The notes beneath the pieces were generated by a model. The model did no database searches. It worked only from the letters and a program-made list of their open reading frames with translations, and was not told the DNA's origin. Made by a program: the position numbers and the translations under genes. Positions 7,619-17,238 of a stretch of 64,000 nt of DNA are shown here, in pieces; the first letter of the stretch is position 1; the number at the start of each line of letters is the position of its first letter. The stretch covers positions 1 to 64,000 of the forward strand of contig CAJKGK010000018.1 of the NCBI GenBank assembly GCA_905199445.1. The letters are read 5' to 3'. The DNA comes from an uncultured Lachnospiraceae bacterium (GTDB taxonomy: Bacteria; Bacillota; Clostridia; Lachnospirales; Lachnospiraceae).

Positions 7619-8512
7619 ATGATCCATGAAAGTTTTAAAAATTCCTATAAAGTTGAAAATAAGCTTTTATCGGCGCTCACTGTATATAATACAGGCGCCC
7701 AGAAATGTGAACCTTTGTACCAGTGGGGGCCTGGTGTGCGGGATCATTATCTGATTCACTATGTTGTTTCCGGTCAAGGTTTTTATCAGGATATTCTTGC
7801 ACAAACGATCTACAGCCTGAAAGCCGGTGATGTTTTTATGGTCTTTCCAGGGCGGGAAGTCCTCTATTATGCTCACAAGCAGGATCCATGGGAATATGTA
7901 TGGGTGGGCTTTAACGGCACAGACGCCAAAATAATGGCTGGGGCAGCAGGCTTTTCGCTCCATCGCCCAGTCATACGCAGCTGTGCCTTTGGCAGTGAAC
8001 TTCATAAAATGCTCACCAAAATTTACAACTGCCGCGGCAATACCCTGGCCAGTGCCGTAGATATGACAGGTCTTTTATACAGCACCTTGTCCCTGTTTAT
8101 CCATGATCATCCCACAAGTCCCTCGCCTGATGGCTATGAAATTTATGTTCATAAGGCCACGGATTATATCCACAGCCACTTCTCCTACCCTGTTTCCATA
8201 GAAGAAATCGCTGCCTATACCGGGATCAGCCGCAGTCATCTCCATCGTGCCTTCCGCCAGGTGCTGGGGCAGTCTCCAAAGGAATATCTTACAAATTTCC
8301 GCATTCGTCAGGCCTGTATGCTTCTGGAAAACACAAAGCTTTCCATCACCTCCATCGCCAACTCTACCGGTTTTGAAAGCAGCCTTTATTTTTCCAGAGC
8401 CTTTAAAAACAAAAAGCAGATGACCCCCTCCCATTTTCGGGAAACCCTGCACCACCAATTACCGGATGAGAAAAAGCAGCCGTCAAATGCCGGAAAACCG
8501 TCACCGGATTAA
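7619..8512 (+). CDS. AraC-family transcriptional regulator with N-terminal cupin
   Basis: 297 aa. An AraC-type sugar-sensing cupin fills residues 1-160 and a double helix-turn-helix fills about 185-285, with the recognisable ISRSHLHRAFRQVLGQSPKEY and STGFESSLYFSRAFKNK segments. Start at ATG 7619, preceded by GAAAGGATAAG. It is divergent from galT and about 200 nt away, so it may control galT in response to galactose or an alpha-galactoside; that is inference from position only. Its 3' end overlaps the convergent aldehyde dehydrogenase by 12 nt. Confidence 0.88.
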   Translation: MIHESFKNSYKVENKLLSALTVYNTGAQKCEPLYQWGPGVRDHYLIHYVVSGQGFYQDILAQTIYSLKAGDVFMVFPGREVLYYAHKQDPWEYVWVGFNGTDAKIMAGAAGFSLHRPVIRSCAFGSELHKMLTKIYNCRGNTLASAVDMTGLLYSTLSLFIHDHPTSPSPDGYEIYVHKATDYIHSHFSYPVSIEEIAAYTGISRSHLHRAFRQVLGQSPKEYLTNFRIRQACMLLENTKLSITSIANSTGFESSLYFSRAFKNKKQMTPSHFRETLHHQLPDEKKQPSNAGKPSPD

Positions 8513-9874
8513 TTTTTTCAACAGCTTCATTTTAGCATCCGTATATGGATGATAACGCATAGGCAAATCCATGAATCCGGATTTTTTTACGATGCTCCGA
8601 TAATGGGTAAATGTATCAAAGCTGTATTTACCATGATAACCACCCATGCCACTGTGGCCAACACCTCCAAAAGGCATATGACTGGTTGCCAGATGAAGAA
8701 TCGTATCATTGATACATCCGCCTCCAAAATTACAGCTGTGCATCACCCGTCTGGCAATTTGGGAACTTTTAGAAAATATATAAAGGGCCAGAGGCTTTTC
8801 GTGGGCATTCACGTATCGGATAGCCTGAGTCAGATTTTTATAAGTCATCACAGGAAGAATCGGCCCGAAAATTTCCTCCTGCATCAGGGCATTGCCAGGC
8901 TTTACATGATCCACCACCGTAGGCTCAATTTTAAGACTGTGCCCATCCGTCCTGCCGCCCCAGCTCAGCTGCTGTCCCTCCAGGAGACCACACAGCCGGT
9001 CAAAATGTTTGCGGTTGACAATCTTGCCATACTCCGAATTTTCCATGGGATTTTCCCCGTACTGATCCGTAATTTCCCTGCGGATCTCAGACAGCAACTG
9101 TGCCTTCACCCCTTCATGGACAAGCAGATAATCCGGAGCCACACAGGTTTGTCCGCAATTTAAAAATTTCCCAAAAACAATACGTTTTGCGGCCATCTTC
9201 AAATCGGCATCATCATGGACAATACATGGACTTTTACCGCCCAGCTCCAGGCTTACCGGCGTCAGATGCAAAGCAGCCTTTTCCATAACCAGCCGACCGA
9301 CATCTACACTTCCCGTAAAGAAAATATAGTCAAACCGTTCTTCCAGCAGACTGGCATTTTCAGCCCTTCCGCCGCTGACCATGTCCACATGACCACTCAT
9401 AAAGCAGTCCCTGAGGATCTTTCCCATCACTGCACTCACATTTGGACTGTAGGCACTGGGCTTGACAATCGCACAGTTTCCTGCAGCAATAGCCCCGATC
9501 AGCGGTCCCATGGTCAGCATAAAGGGATAATTCCACGGAGACATAATCAATACGCAGCCATAGGGGGCCGGAGAACGAAAACACCGTGCCGGAGCCTGCA
9601 TTTTAGAAGGCACAGCCGGAACACAGCGCATCCATACAGGCAGATGCCGAATCGTAAAGCTGATTTCGTCCAGCACAAAACCAATTTCTGACATATAGCT
9701 TTCATACGGAGATTTTCCCAAATCCTTTTTTAAAGCCCGCTCCAAAGCCTGCTCATTTTCCAGAATAGACTTTTTAAGCCGGCGTAAAGCCCGAATACGA
9801 AATTCCATGGGCCGTGTAATCTCACTTTCAAAAACAGACCGCTGACGTCTGACAAGTAACCGTATATTTTCCAT
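8501..9874 (-). CDS. NAD(P)-dependent aldehyde dehydrogenase (class 3 type)
   Basis: 457 aa. A class 3-like aldehyde dehydrogenase that oxidises aliphatic or aromatic aldehydes. Catalytic Cys lies in KFLNCGQTCVAPDY and the general-base Glu in LELGGKSP; the C-terminus PFGGVGHSGMGGYHGKYSF is typical. I chose the ATG at 9874 since AGGAGGT lies 8 nt upstream; the in-frame ATG at 9913 has no ribosome site. It overlaps the convergent AraC gene by 12 nt. No operon partner, so the substrate is open. Confidence 0.9.
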   Translation of the reverse strand: MENIRLLVRRQRSVFESEITRPMEFRIRALRRLKKSILENEQALERALKKDLGKSPYESYMSEIGFVLDEISFTIRHLPVWMRCVPAVPSKMQAPARCFRSPAPYGCVLIMSPWNYPFMLTMGPLIGAIAAGNCAIVKPSAYSPNVSAVMGKILRDCFMSGHVDMVSGGRAENASLLEERFDYIFFTGSVDVGRLVMEKAALHLTPVSLELGGKSPCIVHDDADLKMAAKRIVFGKFLNCGQTCVAPDYLLVHEGVKAQLLSEIRREITDQYGENPMENSEYGKIVNRKHFDRLCGLLEGQQLSWGGRTDGHSLKIEPTVVDHVKPGNALMQEEIFGPILPVMTYKNLTQAIRYVNAHEKPLALYIFSKSSQIARRVMHSCNFGGGCINDTILHLATSHMPFGGVGHSGMGGYHGKYSFDTFTHYRSIVKKSGFMDLPMRYHPYTDAKMKLLKKLIR

Positions 9875-9969
9875 GCAATAACCTCCTGACAGAATTACAA
9901 CTTTATGATACATCCTTCCCGTAAATTTGTATAGCCAAACCCACAGACATTTTATGAAAAAACACTACA

Positions 9970-10017
9970 AAAAAGTTCTCCCAAGTCACACGAATCAAGT
10001 GACTTTGGAGAACTTTT
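9970..10017 (-). terminator. Rho-independent terminator of the DUF6465 gene
   Basis: AAAGTTCTCC-AAAGTCAC pairs with GTGACTT-GGGAGAACTTT over about 18 bp, followed on the minus strand by TTTTTTG. It lies 27 nt after the DUF6465 stop codon. Confidence 0.85.
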
Positions 10018-10043
10018 ATCGTCCGCCGGCCCATCGTTAAACC

Positions 10044-10481
10044 TCAGCCAACAGCAATGCTGCCTTTAATCTGATCATTGATCACATAATAAGCGGTATG
10101 TTCTTCAGGTTTTAAATAGATTTCCAGGTTTTTGAGATCTTTAACCATATGGCCCTGGGCTTTCCATTCATTTTTAATCAGTCCGATAATTTCCTGCTGC
10201 TCGATCTGCTGTCCGCCAAACTGATAAAAAATATTGGTTTTCTTTGCACTGCTTTCAGACTTTGAAGGGGATGATTTTTTTATCTCAGCATTTACAACTG
10301 CCTGTGCATCCGGCTTCCTGGCTTCTGTCTCTTTATCTGACGCTTTTTTAACTTCCGCCTTTTTTACAGCACTCTTTTCTTTTTTTAAGTTTTCCCGTTC
10401 CTCAAGAATTTTTTCCAGCTTTGCCGCTACAGCACGCTCGGCCTGACGCTTTGCCAGCTTTTTTGCCATACGCTTCTTCAC
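10044..10481 (-). CDS. DUF6465 family protein with Lys/Glu-rich N-terminal coiled coil
   Basis: 145 aa. Residues 1-80 are almost entirely Lys, Glu, Ala and Arg and should form a coiled coil or disordered tether. The last 60 residues (FYQFGGQQIE...LEIYLKPEEHTAYYVIND) match the conserved DUF6465 core found across Lachnospiraceae. Function unknown; a nucleic-acid or envelope tether is only a guess. Translation probably starts at GTG 10481, because AGGAGG is 5 nt upstream; the ATG at 10469 would be 17 nt away. It has a perfect consensus promoter and its own terminator, so it is a strongly expressed single-gene unit. Confidence 0.75.
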   Translation of the reverse strand: MKKRMAKKLAKRQAERAVAAKLEKILEERENLKKEKSAVKKAEVKKASDKETEARKPDAQAVVNAEIKKSSPSKSESSAKKTNIFYQFGGQQIEQQEIIGLIKNEWKAQGHMVKDLKNLEIYLKPEEHTAYYVINDQIKGSIAVG

Positions 10482-10514
10482 ACGCGCACCTCCTACTTAT
10501 TTTCCGAGTTCTAC

Positions 10515-10543
10515 ATTATATAGGGTTTTTGAGAAAATGTCAA
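10515..10543 (-). promoter_or_regulatory. Perfect consensus sigma-A promoter of the DUF6465 gene
   Basis: Minus-strand TTGACA (10538-10543), exactly 17 nt, then TATAAT (10515-10520). Both hexamers are perfect, unusual outside rRNA/tRNA genes, and point to very high expression. Confidence 0.85.
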
Positions 10544-10579
10544 ATTTCAGGAAATGTTTGTGCCTTATTTGCAAAATCA

Positions 10580-11935
10580 TCAATCCAGCTGAATTAATTT
10601 TTCGCTGCGGTTCTGATTCAGGTGTGTATGAATCTGCTCAATAATGGCCTGAGGCGTATCCGTTACCTGTACGCCGTCCTTCATATTTTTAGCTGTAATC
10701 TTACCCGCCGCGATTTCATCCTCACCGATAAAAACAGCATACGGCATGTCCAGTTTATCTGCATAACCAATTTTATGCTTGAATTTTTTATTTTCAAAAT
10801 AAATTTGAGTACGGATACCGCTGCGCCGCATCTGGGTAGACACGCCGATGGCATAGGACAAATCTCCGGTCATGGGGATCACAAGCACATCTGCCGGTGA
10901 TTCTTTTTGTGCACCAAGATAATTCATGGAATTCAAAATATAAAACAATCGTGTCAGTCCAATGGAAATTCCCACGCCTGGCAGTTTTTTGTCTGTATAA
11001 TATTCTGCCAGATTATCATAACGGCCGCCGGAGCAGATGGAACCGATTTCCGGATGACGGTTAAAGGTTGTCTCATAAACGGTTCCTGTATAGTAATCCA
11101 GGCCACGGGCAATACACAGATCAATTTTATAATTTTTTTCCGGTACTCCAAAGGCACTTACGCCTTTCGTCACAGCCTCCAGTTCATCCACACCCGTATC
11201 AAACACTTCGCTCTGACCGGCATAATTTCTCAGCTGTGCCACAACCGCTTCATTGCTGCCGGAAATACTGATAAAACGGATAATTTCACTGCATTTTTCT
11301 TCGGAAACACCCAGCGTTTTCAGTTCTTCAATGACTGCGGCACTGCCGATTTTTTCCAGTTTATCCACAACTCTCAAAATATCTGCAACATGGTCGGATA
11401 AGTCAAGGATTTCAAAAAATCCAGATAAAACCTTACGATTATTCATACGAATCGTAAAATCATCCAGCCCCAGATCCGTAAAAATATTATAAATAATACT
11501 TGGAAGCTCTGCATCATTCATAATCCCCAGAGATGTATCGCCGATAATATCTATATCCGCCTGATAAAATTCTCTGAATCGTCCTTTCTGTGCCCGCTCG
11601 CCTCTATATACCTTACCGATCTGATAACGTTTAAAGGGGAATGTAAGACTACTGTAGTTTTTAGCCACAAACTTAGCCAAAGGAACCGTCAGGTCAAAAC
11701 GCATGGCCAGATCTGTATCCCCTTTATTAAATCTGTAAATCTGCTTTTCCGTCTCTCCCCCTGCCTTGGCCAGAAGCACCTCCGATGCTTCAAGAATGGG
11801 TGTATCCAGAGGCAAAAAACCATAGGATGCGTATACATCTTCCAGGGTGTTCACGATTCGGTCAAACTTCATCTGATCCTGGGGTAATAATTCCATAAAA
11901 CCGGATAAAGTTCTTGGTGTTACTTTATTTGCCAT
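10580..11935 (-). CDS. hisS: Histidyl-tRNA synthetase
   Basis: 451 aa class II aminoacyl-tRNA synthetase. Motif 2 is seen in YQIGKVYRGERAQKGRFREF, the histidine-specific motif in ARGLDYYTGTVYE, and motif 3 near GVGISIGLTRL; a C-terminal anticodon-binding domain follows. I chose the ATG at 11935, 7 nt after AGGAG; the TTG two codons upstream is less likely. It has its own promoter and no T-box. It ends 37 nt upstream of the DUF6465 promoter and appears monocistronic. Confidence 0.96.
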   Translation of the reverse strand: MANKVTPRTLSGFMELLPQDQMKFDRIVNTLEDVYASYGFLPLDTPILEASEVLLAKAGGETEKQIYRFNKGDTDLAMRFDLTVPLAKFVAKNYSSLTFPFKRYQIGKVYRGERAQKGRFREFYQADIDIIGDTSLGIMNDAELPSIIYNIFTDLGLDDFTIRMNNRKVLSGFFEILDLSDHVADILRVVDKLEKIGSAAVIEELKTLGVSEEKCSEIIRFISISGSNEAVVAQLRNYAGQSEVFDTGVDELEAVTKGVSAFGVPEKNYKIDLCIARGLDYYTGTVYETTFNRHPEIGSICSGGRYDNLAEYYTDKKLPGVGISIGLTRLFYILNSMNYLGAQKESPADVLVIPMTGDLSYAIGVSTQMRRSGIRTQIYFENKKFKHKIGYADKLDMPYAVFIGEDEIAAGKITAKNMKDGVQVTDTPQAIIEQIHTHLNQNRSEKLIQLD

Positions 11936-12001
11936 TTTCAATCTCCTCTCAGTGTTGGTACAGCTGACAAAGCAGCAGTTTTGCAGCTGCTTTTTGCAGC
12001 G

Positions 12002-12030
12002 ATTATACCATACTGCCAGGGATTTTTCAA
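12002..12030 (-). promoter_or_regulatory. hisS promoter and hairpin-containing leader
   Basis: Minus-strand TTGAAA (12025-12030), 17-nt spacer, perfect TATAAT (12002-12007). The roughly 60-nt leader contains AAGCAGC...GCTGCTT (7-bp stem, about 11955-11985) without a U-tract. The T-box hallmark GGTGGNACCGCG is absent, so the leader is not a T-box. Confidence 0.7.
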
Positions 12031-12082
12031 CACAGCAGCGAATTAAAACAAATTTAGATAAATATGTATCATAAAATCTATT

Positions 12083-13309
12083 TTATCTGGACTTTTTATC
12101 ATTCTGTATGTCTTTCTTTTTCACGCGCATCAAAATAAAAACCGCAGCAATCAATAAAACAGTGCACATGTAAAATACTTTTTTATATGACGCAGGATCC
12201 TTATCATTGGTTCCGATCATGGCACCTGCTGCCATAGGCCCAAGTCCCTGACCAATATCTCCCCCCAAATAAAACGTACTGGTTGCCACACCGCTTTTTG
12301 CTATTCCCAGCTTATGAATGCACTGAGTCTGTAAAGCAGGATTAACCGCTCCCTGACCAACAGCCCGAATCATTCCGCTAATGATAATTATTCCCAAAGC
12401 CAGGGATCCAAAACTTCCGGCTTGTGCCAGTAAAATCATGGATGCTGCTGTTACAACGAGTCCAGGAAAGGCTACCACATAAAGGCCGTGACGATCCATA
12501 AGCTTTCCTGCTGCAGGCCTTATCAAAAACATTACTACAGCATTAACCGTAAAGTAAAGCCCTACATTGACTATCCCCATAGCCTGAGCATACATAAGTA
12601 AATATGCAGAAATTACACCATTAGTAAAAGAAAATATACCTCCGATCAGTGTATATCCCAAAACATCCACTGCCAGAATATCGCTAAACTCCAACTTCTT
12701 TTTTAAATGTATTCTTGGTTTTCCTTTTTCTCTGAAAGTACAGAAAATAGCCATTGTTACAAGTCCTAATATACCCGAAATATAAAACACTGCCTTGTAA
12801 CCTAAAACCTCAGAAATACTGATGCCGATTCCCGGAGCCGCTGCAGAAGCAATCACATTAGCAAGCCCCATATAGCCGATCCCTTCCCCCATTTTAGACA
12901 TTGGGATTTTCTCAGCCGTCAGAGCCGTCACAGCCGTACTGTTCACCGCAAAACCTGCACCGTGAATGACACGCATTAGAATAATAATACCAATTCCGGC
13001 AGGCAGGGTATATCCGAAGCATCCCAAAGACATCATCACAGCTGCAATCTGTAAGAGGCGTACCTTATTCATACGGTCAGACATTACACCACACATAGGT
13101 CTGCATATAAAAGAAGTGATGGAAAACATGCCAGAAATTACGCCCGCCATCGCTGCAGTCATTCCTACCGCATCATCTGTTAGAAATGAAATTAAAACTG
13201 TAGCAGTCATGTAAAAGCTGAACGCAGATAAAACATTTACCCCCAAAAGACATACATAAGCTTTCGTCCAAAGTTTTTCCTGGGTCATCTTATTTGCAGT
13301 ATCTTCCAT
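12083..13309 (-). CDS. MFS transporter
   Basis: 408 aa with the 12 hydrophobic segments of a major facilitator and the loop 2-3 signature (GVMSDRMNKVRLL). It is the last gene of the PTS/GH1/ChbG operon, 18 nt after the deacetylase stop, so it may export or import a sugar or product of that pathway; the substrate cannot be read from the sequence. A drug-efflux role is the usual alternative for this subfamily. Confidence 0.85.
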   Translation of the reverse strand: MEDTANKMTQEKLWTKAYVCLLGVNVLSAFSFYMTATVLISFLTDDAVGMTAAMAGVISGMFSITSFICRPMCGVMSDRMNKVRLLQIAAVMMSLGCFGYTLPAGIGIIILMRVIHGAGFAVNSTAVTALTAEKIPMSKMGEGIGYMGLANVIASAAAPGIGISISEVLGYKAVFYISGILGLVTMAIFCTFREKGKPRIHLKKKLEFSDILAVDVLGYTLIGGIFSFTNGVISAYLLMYAQAMGIVNVGLYFTVNAVVMFLIRPAAGKLMDRHGLYVVAFPGLVVTAASMILLAQAGSFGSLALGIIIISGMIRAVGQGAVNPALQTQCIHKLGIAKSGVATSTFYLGGDIGQGLGPMAAGAMIGTNDKDPASYKKVFYMCTVLLIAAVFILMRVKKKDIQNDKKSR

Positions 13310-13327
13310 ATTTCGCCCTTCATTTTT

Positions 13328-14158
13328 TCACGCTTTGTCCCCATTTTTTTCTGTTCCTGACTTTATCATTTGGTCCTGCAGGTCACGCCAGGTAATCAGC
13401 TGTATATGGTTATCGGCAACCCATTGTCGAACCTGTGCACAGGTCATTGCCTCTAAATCCTTCATTCGATACACGGTAAAACTGCTCAATTCCAAGAGCT
13501 TCATATCCATATATCCACAGTGTGTAACAAGACATCCATATTCACTATTTAAAAATCCACTTTTGTCTTCCAGCACACAAGTTTTTACATCATCCTTAAA
13601 CTGTTCCTGCATTTCATTGCCAAAACGATACCACTCCATTGTTCCCAACCTGACATTCAGGTGCTCTAAAACATCAGAACTTAAAGGGCGGTTGTATTTT
13701 GATGCAATAGCCCTCATTGCCTTCATGGTTGTCCGTGTGCCATAGGCATGTCCGTGAATATAATCGGGAAGTTTCCCTACAATTTCCTGAAATCTCCTTA
13801 CCTGAGCATCAAATTCTCTGTAGACAGCCTCGTAATTTACATGATCAAAATTATTTTCATTTGTATCCAACGCTCGATTCATGGCACTTGTCAAAAACCA
13901 TCCATTATCCTGCACTAAATCCGGTATCTGTTCAGGAGGCAAAACCGGAGGTCCGGCAGAAACATTTAAATCTATTCCAAAGGAAATCTGCCCCAGTACT
14001 GGCCTAATCATATCCACACATTCTCCGGCCCAAGGCATATTGGCAAACAGGCCTGTATTACGGACAATTCCCTTCTTAATTGCTTCCAGAATGCCGCACG
14101 ATACGGCCGGTGTTATTCCAAAATCATCAGATTGTACCAATAATTTCATCTCATTCAC
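13328..14158 (-). CDS. ChbG/HpnK (YdjC-like) carbohydrate deacetylase
   Basis: 276 aa. A YdjC-family metal-dependent deacetylase. The N-terminal LLVQSDDFGITPAVS supplies the metal-binding Asp pair, and DYIHGHAYGT the His pair. E. coli ChbG removes one acetyl group from diacetylchitobiose-6-phosphate, which is needed for induction and hydrolysis. Here it overlaps the IIC gene by 4 nt and sits in a complete chitobiose/cellobiose-type PTS operon, so a role on a phosphorylated N-acetylated disaccharide is likely. Confidence 0.88.
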   Translation of the reverse strand: MNEMKLLVQSDDFGITPAVSCGILEAIKKGIVRNTGLFANMPWAGECVDMIRPVLGQISFGIDLNVSAGPPVLPPEQIPDLVQDNGWFLTSAMNRALDTNENNFDHVNYEAVYREFDAQVRRFQEIVGKLPDYIHGHAYGTRTTMKAMRAIASKYNRPLSSDVLEHLNVRLGTMEWYRFGNEMQEQFKDDVKTCVLEDKSGFLNSEYGCLVTHCGYMDMKLLELSSFTVYRMKDLEAMTCAQVRQWVADNHIQLITWRDLQDQMIKSGTEKNGDKA

Positions 14159-15417
14159 TCCTCTGCATTTGTCTGTGCCTCTCGTTTGAACATTTGACGA
14201 TCATAGGCCTTAATAAACGGAATAGCCAAAATGGCATCAATGGCAAAAAATACAAATCCCCATAAAACACCTCGCCATCCGAAACTCACAAAATTTGTCA
14301 CAAAAAACGGCAGATTATAACCAACAGATGCTCCGGTCGCGTAAGGTAATAATCCGGTCAAATTTAAAATATAAGTTCCAAAAACGGTAAGAATCGGAGA
14401 AATCACTACCCAAGGTATAAAAAAAATAGGATTCATAATCATAGGCAAACCAAAATATGCCGGCTCATCTATACCAAAACATGATGGTATAATCGCCAGT
14501 TTAGACACAGATCTGGCTGTTTTTGATTTAGCCAATATAAGCATTAAAACTAAGAAAACAAGTGAACCTGTTCCCACAGATAAAAACTGTCCGGAAATCA
14601 TATTTGGCAAAGGTTCTCCGGCCTGATATGCTGCCAGATTTTCCATCTGTAAAGGCATAAATACAAGCATCATAATGTTCATCACAATCATACCGCCATG
14701 AATACCAAAAAACCACAAAAGCCCTGTTACCATAAACAAAATATAAGCACCAAAAATATTACTTCCCAAACTTCTCAGAGGCATACCAATGACTGTATAA
14801 ATCAGATTATGCAAACATCCAAAGTCAGTCAGTTCCATCACATATTTTATAATTCCAAAAATCAAAATTGAAAAGAGCGCCGGAAGTATAGCTGTAAACT
14901 GATTAGATACCATCGGTGGTACCTGCTTCGGAAGCCGGATGGCAATCTTTTTATCAAGACAGAATTTAAAGATTCCTGCAACAGCCAAACTTCCAATGAT
15001 CGCGCTGAACATCCCTGTAGCACCAAGCCACTGGGTTGGAAGCACACCGTCTTCATAGGGTGTAATAATTAGAAAACTCACAAGAGAAACAAGTCCAACA
15101 GAAATGGCCTGTTTTTTCATTCCCAACTGCTCTGCTGCGGAATGGGCCATACAAAATGCAATATATACCCCCATCAATCCAATTGTAAACTGATAAATGG
15201 CACCTAAAACCCCGCCAATTCCCGTATTTATCAAAAAATCCTGAAAACCTGAAATTGTAATGCCATTAATTAAAGATGCAATTGAACCAATGAGTGTCAT
15301 TGGCATAATCATTACAAAACCACCCATAATGACTTTCAAGAAAAACATCTGTGAAAGTTTTTCCGACCATTCAGTCAATTTATCAATAAATTTCTGCATA
15401 TTTATCCTCCCCATCAT
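14155..15417 (-). CDS. PTS lactose/cellobiose/chitobiose-family IIC component
   Basis: 420 aa polytopic membrane protein, the sugar channel of a Lac-family phosphotransferase system. The N-terminal KFIDKLTEWSEKLSQ amphipathic start, about ten hydrophobic segments and the conserved FGIDEPAYFGLPMIMNP region match CelB/ChbC. It works with the IIA and IIB encoded at 16917-17541. Ends overlapping the deacetylase start (ATGA) and begins 4 nt after the GH1 stop. Confidence 0.93.
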   Translation of the reverse strand: MMGRINMQKFIDKLTEWSEKLSQMFFLKVIMGGFVMIMPMTLIGSIASLINGITISGFQDFLINTGIGGVLGAIYQFTIGLMGVYIAFCMAHSAAEQLGMKKQAISVGLVSLVSFLIITPYEDGVLPTQWLGATGMFSAIIGSLAVAGIFKFCLDKKIAIRLPKQVPPMVSNQFTAILPALFSILIFGIIKYVMELTDFGCLHNLIYTVIGMPLRSLGSNIFGAYILFMVTGLLWFFGIHGGMIVMNIMMLVFMPLQMENLAAYQAGEPLPNMISGQFLSVGTGSLVFLVLMLILAKSKTARSVSKLAIIPSCFGIDEPAYFGLPMIMNPIFFIPWVVISPILTVFGTYILNLTGLLPYATGASVGYNLPFFVTNFVSFGWRGVLWGFVFFAIDAILAIPFIKAYDRQMFKREAQTNAEE

Positions 15418-15421
15418 ACGG

Positions 15422-16894
15422 CTACTCTAAATCCGTACCATTACTTGCAATTACTCTTTTATACCAGTAAAAAGAATCTTTTTTCTTTCGCTGAAAGCTT
15501 CCATGCCCCTCATCATCCCGATCCACATAGATAAATCCATATCTTTTGGACATTTCACCTGTAGAAGCACTTACAAGATCAATACAGCCCCAGCTTGTAT
15601 AACCAATCAGTCTGACACCATTTTCAACGGCACGCCCCATAGCTTTAATGTGCTCCCGTAAATATTCAATTCGATACGAATCATGAATACATCCATCTGA
15701 CTCAACCTGATCAATGGCACCAAGGCCATTTTCCACAATCATCAGAGGAAGCTTGTATCGGTCGTAAAGAAGCTCAAGTAAATACTGAAGACCATCAGGA
15801 TCACAGGCCCATCCCCATTGAGAATAATGTAAATAAGGATTTTTTGCACTTTTTACAAAATTCCCATGCGCATCTTTTTCATGATGATGGGTTGTTGCAA
15901 CACTGGTACTATAATAAGAAAATGTAACCATATCCACAGTTCCAAGACGAAGATCCTGTGCATCCTGTTTTGTGAAATCTAATTCAATCCCCCATTGTTT
16001 CCATATACGGTGTGCATATGTGGGATAACTGCCTGTACACATTACATCTCCACTGTAAAAAACAGATTCTTCCCATTTGTGTCGATTTAAAAGCACATCC
16101 TTTGGATCGCAGGTATAGGGATAACTCGTCATTGCTGAAAGCATACAGCCAAACTTAAACCCTGGATGAATACTGCGACCTAATCGAACCGCCTTGGCAC
16201 TGGCTACAAGCTGATAGTGCTGTTCCCTGTAATAACTTTGAATTCTGCATACCGGCATGGAATCACACATACTGCTGGCAGCTGCCAGAGGAATATTAAT
16301 TTCATTAATTGTCAGCCAATATTTAACCAAATCTTTATATTCCTCAAAAATAGTTCTGCAATAATTGACATAATGTTCTATAGTTTCCCTATTTTTCCAG
16401 CCGCCCTGCTCCTCTAAATATAAAGGCATATCAAAATGAAGAATCGTTACTAACGGCTGAATTCCATATTTTTTTAATTCCAAAAAAACCTTCCGGTAAA
16501 AATCCAAACCAGCCTGATTAGGTTTTTTCTCAATACCCTTGGGAAAAATCCTGGACCATGAAATAGACATTCTGAAAACCTTAAACCCTAACTCTCCCAT
16601 TAAAGCAATATCCTCTTTATAGTGATGGTAAAAATCACTCGCCTGCTGATTAGGATAATAACATTCAGGCCATACCTCCCCTATGGCTCCCATAGGAAGC
16701 CCCTCATATTTCACGCTTTTTCCTTTGGTTCCGTCTGGAAAAACATAGGTAATAAATCGGGGAATATCTTTTCCTCCCACAGTTGAAATATCCGATAACG
16801 TCATTCCTCTGCCGTCTTCATTCCAACCACCTTCAAACTGATTGGCCGCCGTTGCACCTCCCCATAAAAAATCTTCCGGAAATATTGGTTCCAT
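15422..16894 (-). CDS. Glycoside hydrolase family 1, 6-phospho-beta-glucosidase type
   Basis: 490 aa. A GH1 enzyme that cleaves 6-phosphorylated beta-disaccharides after PTS import. Acid/base Glu198 is in LTINEIN and nucleophile Glu388 in MIVENGLG. The C-terminal SKRYGFIYVD contains the Ser-Lys-Tyr phosphate-binding set of 6-phospho-beta-glycosidases, which supports a phosphorylated substrate. Start at ATG 16894, after AGGAGCTGGGGG; an upstream in-frame start at 16984 would run into the IIA gene. E. coli uses a GH4 enzyme (ChbF) in this slot, so the pathway is an analogue rather than a copy. Confidence 0.92.
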   Translation of the reverse strand: MEPIFPEDFLWGGATAANQFEGGWNEDGRGMTLSDISTVGGKDIPRFITYVFPDGTKGKSVKYEGLPMGAIGEVWPECYYPNQQASDFYHHYKEDIALMGELGFKVFRMSISWSRIFPKGIEKKPNQAGLDFYRKVFLELKKYGIQPLVTILHFDMPLYLEEQGGWKNRETIEHYVNYCRTIFEEYKDLVKYWLTINEINIPLAAASSMCDSMPVCRIQSYYREQHYQLVASAKAVRLGRSIHPGFKFGCMLSAMTSYPYTCDPKDVLLNRHKWEESVFYSGDVMCTGSYPTYAHRIWKQWGIELDFTKQDAQDLRLGTVDMVTFSYYSTSVATTHHHEKDAHGNFVKSAKNPYLHYSQWGWACDPDGLQYLLELLYDRYKLPLMIVENGLGAIDQVESDGCIHDSYRIEYLREHIKAMGRAVENGVRLIGYTSWGCIDLVSASTGEMSKRYGFIYVDRDDEGHGSFQRKKKDSFYWYKRVIASNGTDLE

Positions 16895-16916
16895 TTTCCC
16901 CCAGCTCCTTTTTACT

Positions 16917-17234
16917 TTATCTATTTTGCAGTCTCCGATATAAATCAACCATCTGCTCCGCAATAATTTCAAAGGTTTCCGCACTCATCATCAAATCTTC
17001 AGAATGCATGGCCAATAATCCTTCATATTTAGTCTGACCTCCGGCTTCGCATGCAATCATATCACTGTGCATCTTATGTGCATTCACATATGCAGCATGC
17101 CCCTGATTCAGCAGTTGATTCGCTTTCTCAAACTTTCCTTCACCGGCACATCCAATGGCCTCTATAAAACAGGAACGCGCATCCCCAGCCTGTGCAATCA
17201 GACTAAAATACTGTAATTCCAATGCTTCTTCCAT
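16917..17234 (-). CDS. PTS lactose/cellobiose-family IIA component
   Basis: 105 aa, all-helical IIA of the Lac family. The phosphorylatable His is His77 in LAMHSEDLMM, matching the HxxDHLM site of ChbA/LacF; the AGDARS segment near residue 16 is also typical. It takes phosphate from HPr and passes it to the IIB at 17239. The start lies 4 nt after the IIB stop. Confidence 0.93.
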   Translation of the reverse strand: MEEALELQYFSLIAQAGDARSCFIEAIGCAGEGKFEKANQLLNQGHAAYVNAHKMHSDMIACEAGGQTKYEGLLAMHSEDLMMSAETFEIIAEQMVDLYRRLQNR

Positions 17235-17238
17235 TACT

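Noticed and set aside
11936..12000. T-box in the hisS leader
   Set aside because: The leader is only about 60 nt and has no GGTGGNACC core or terminator; only a small hairpin.
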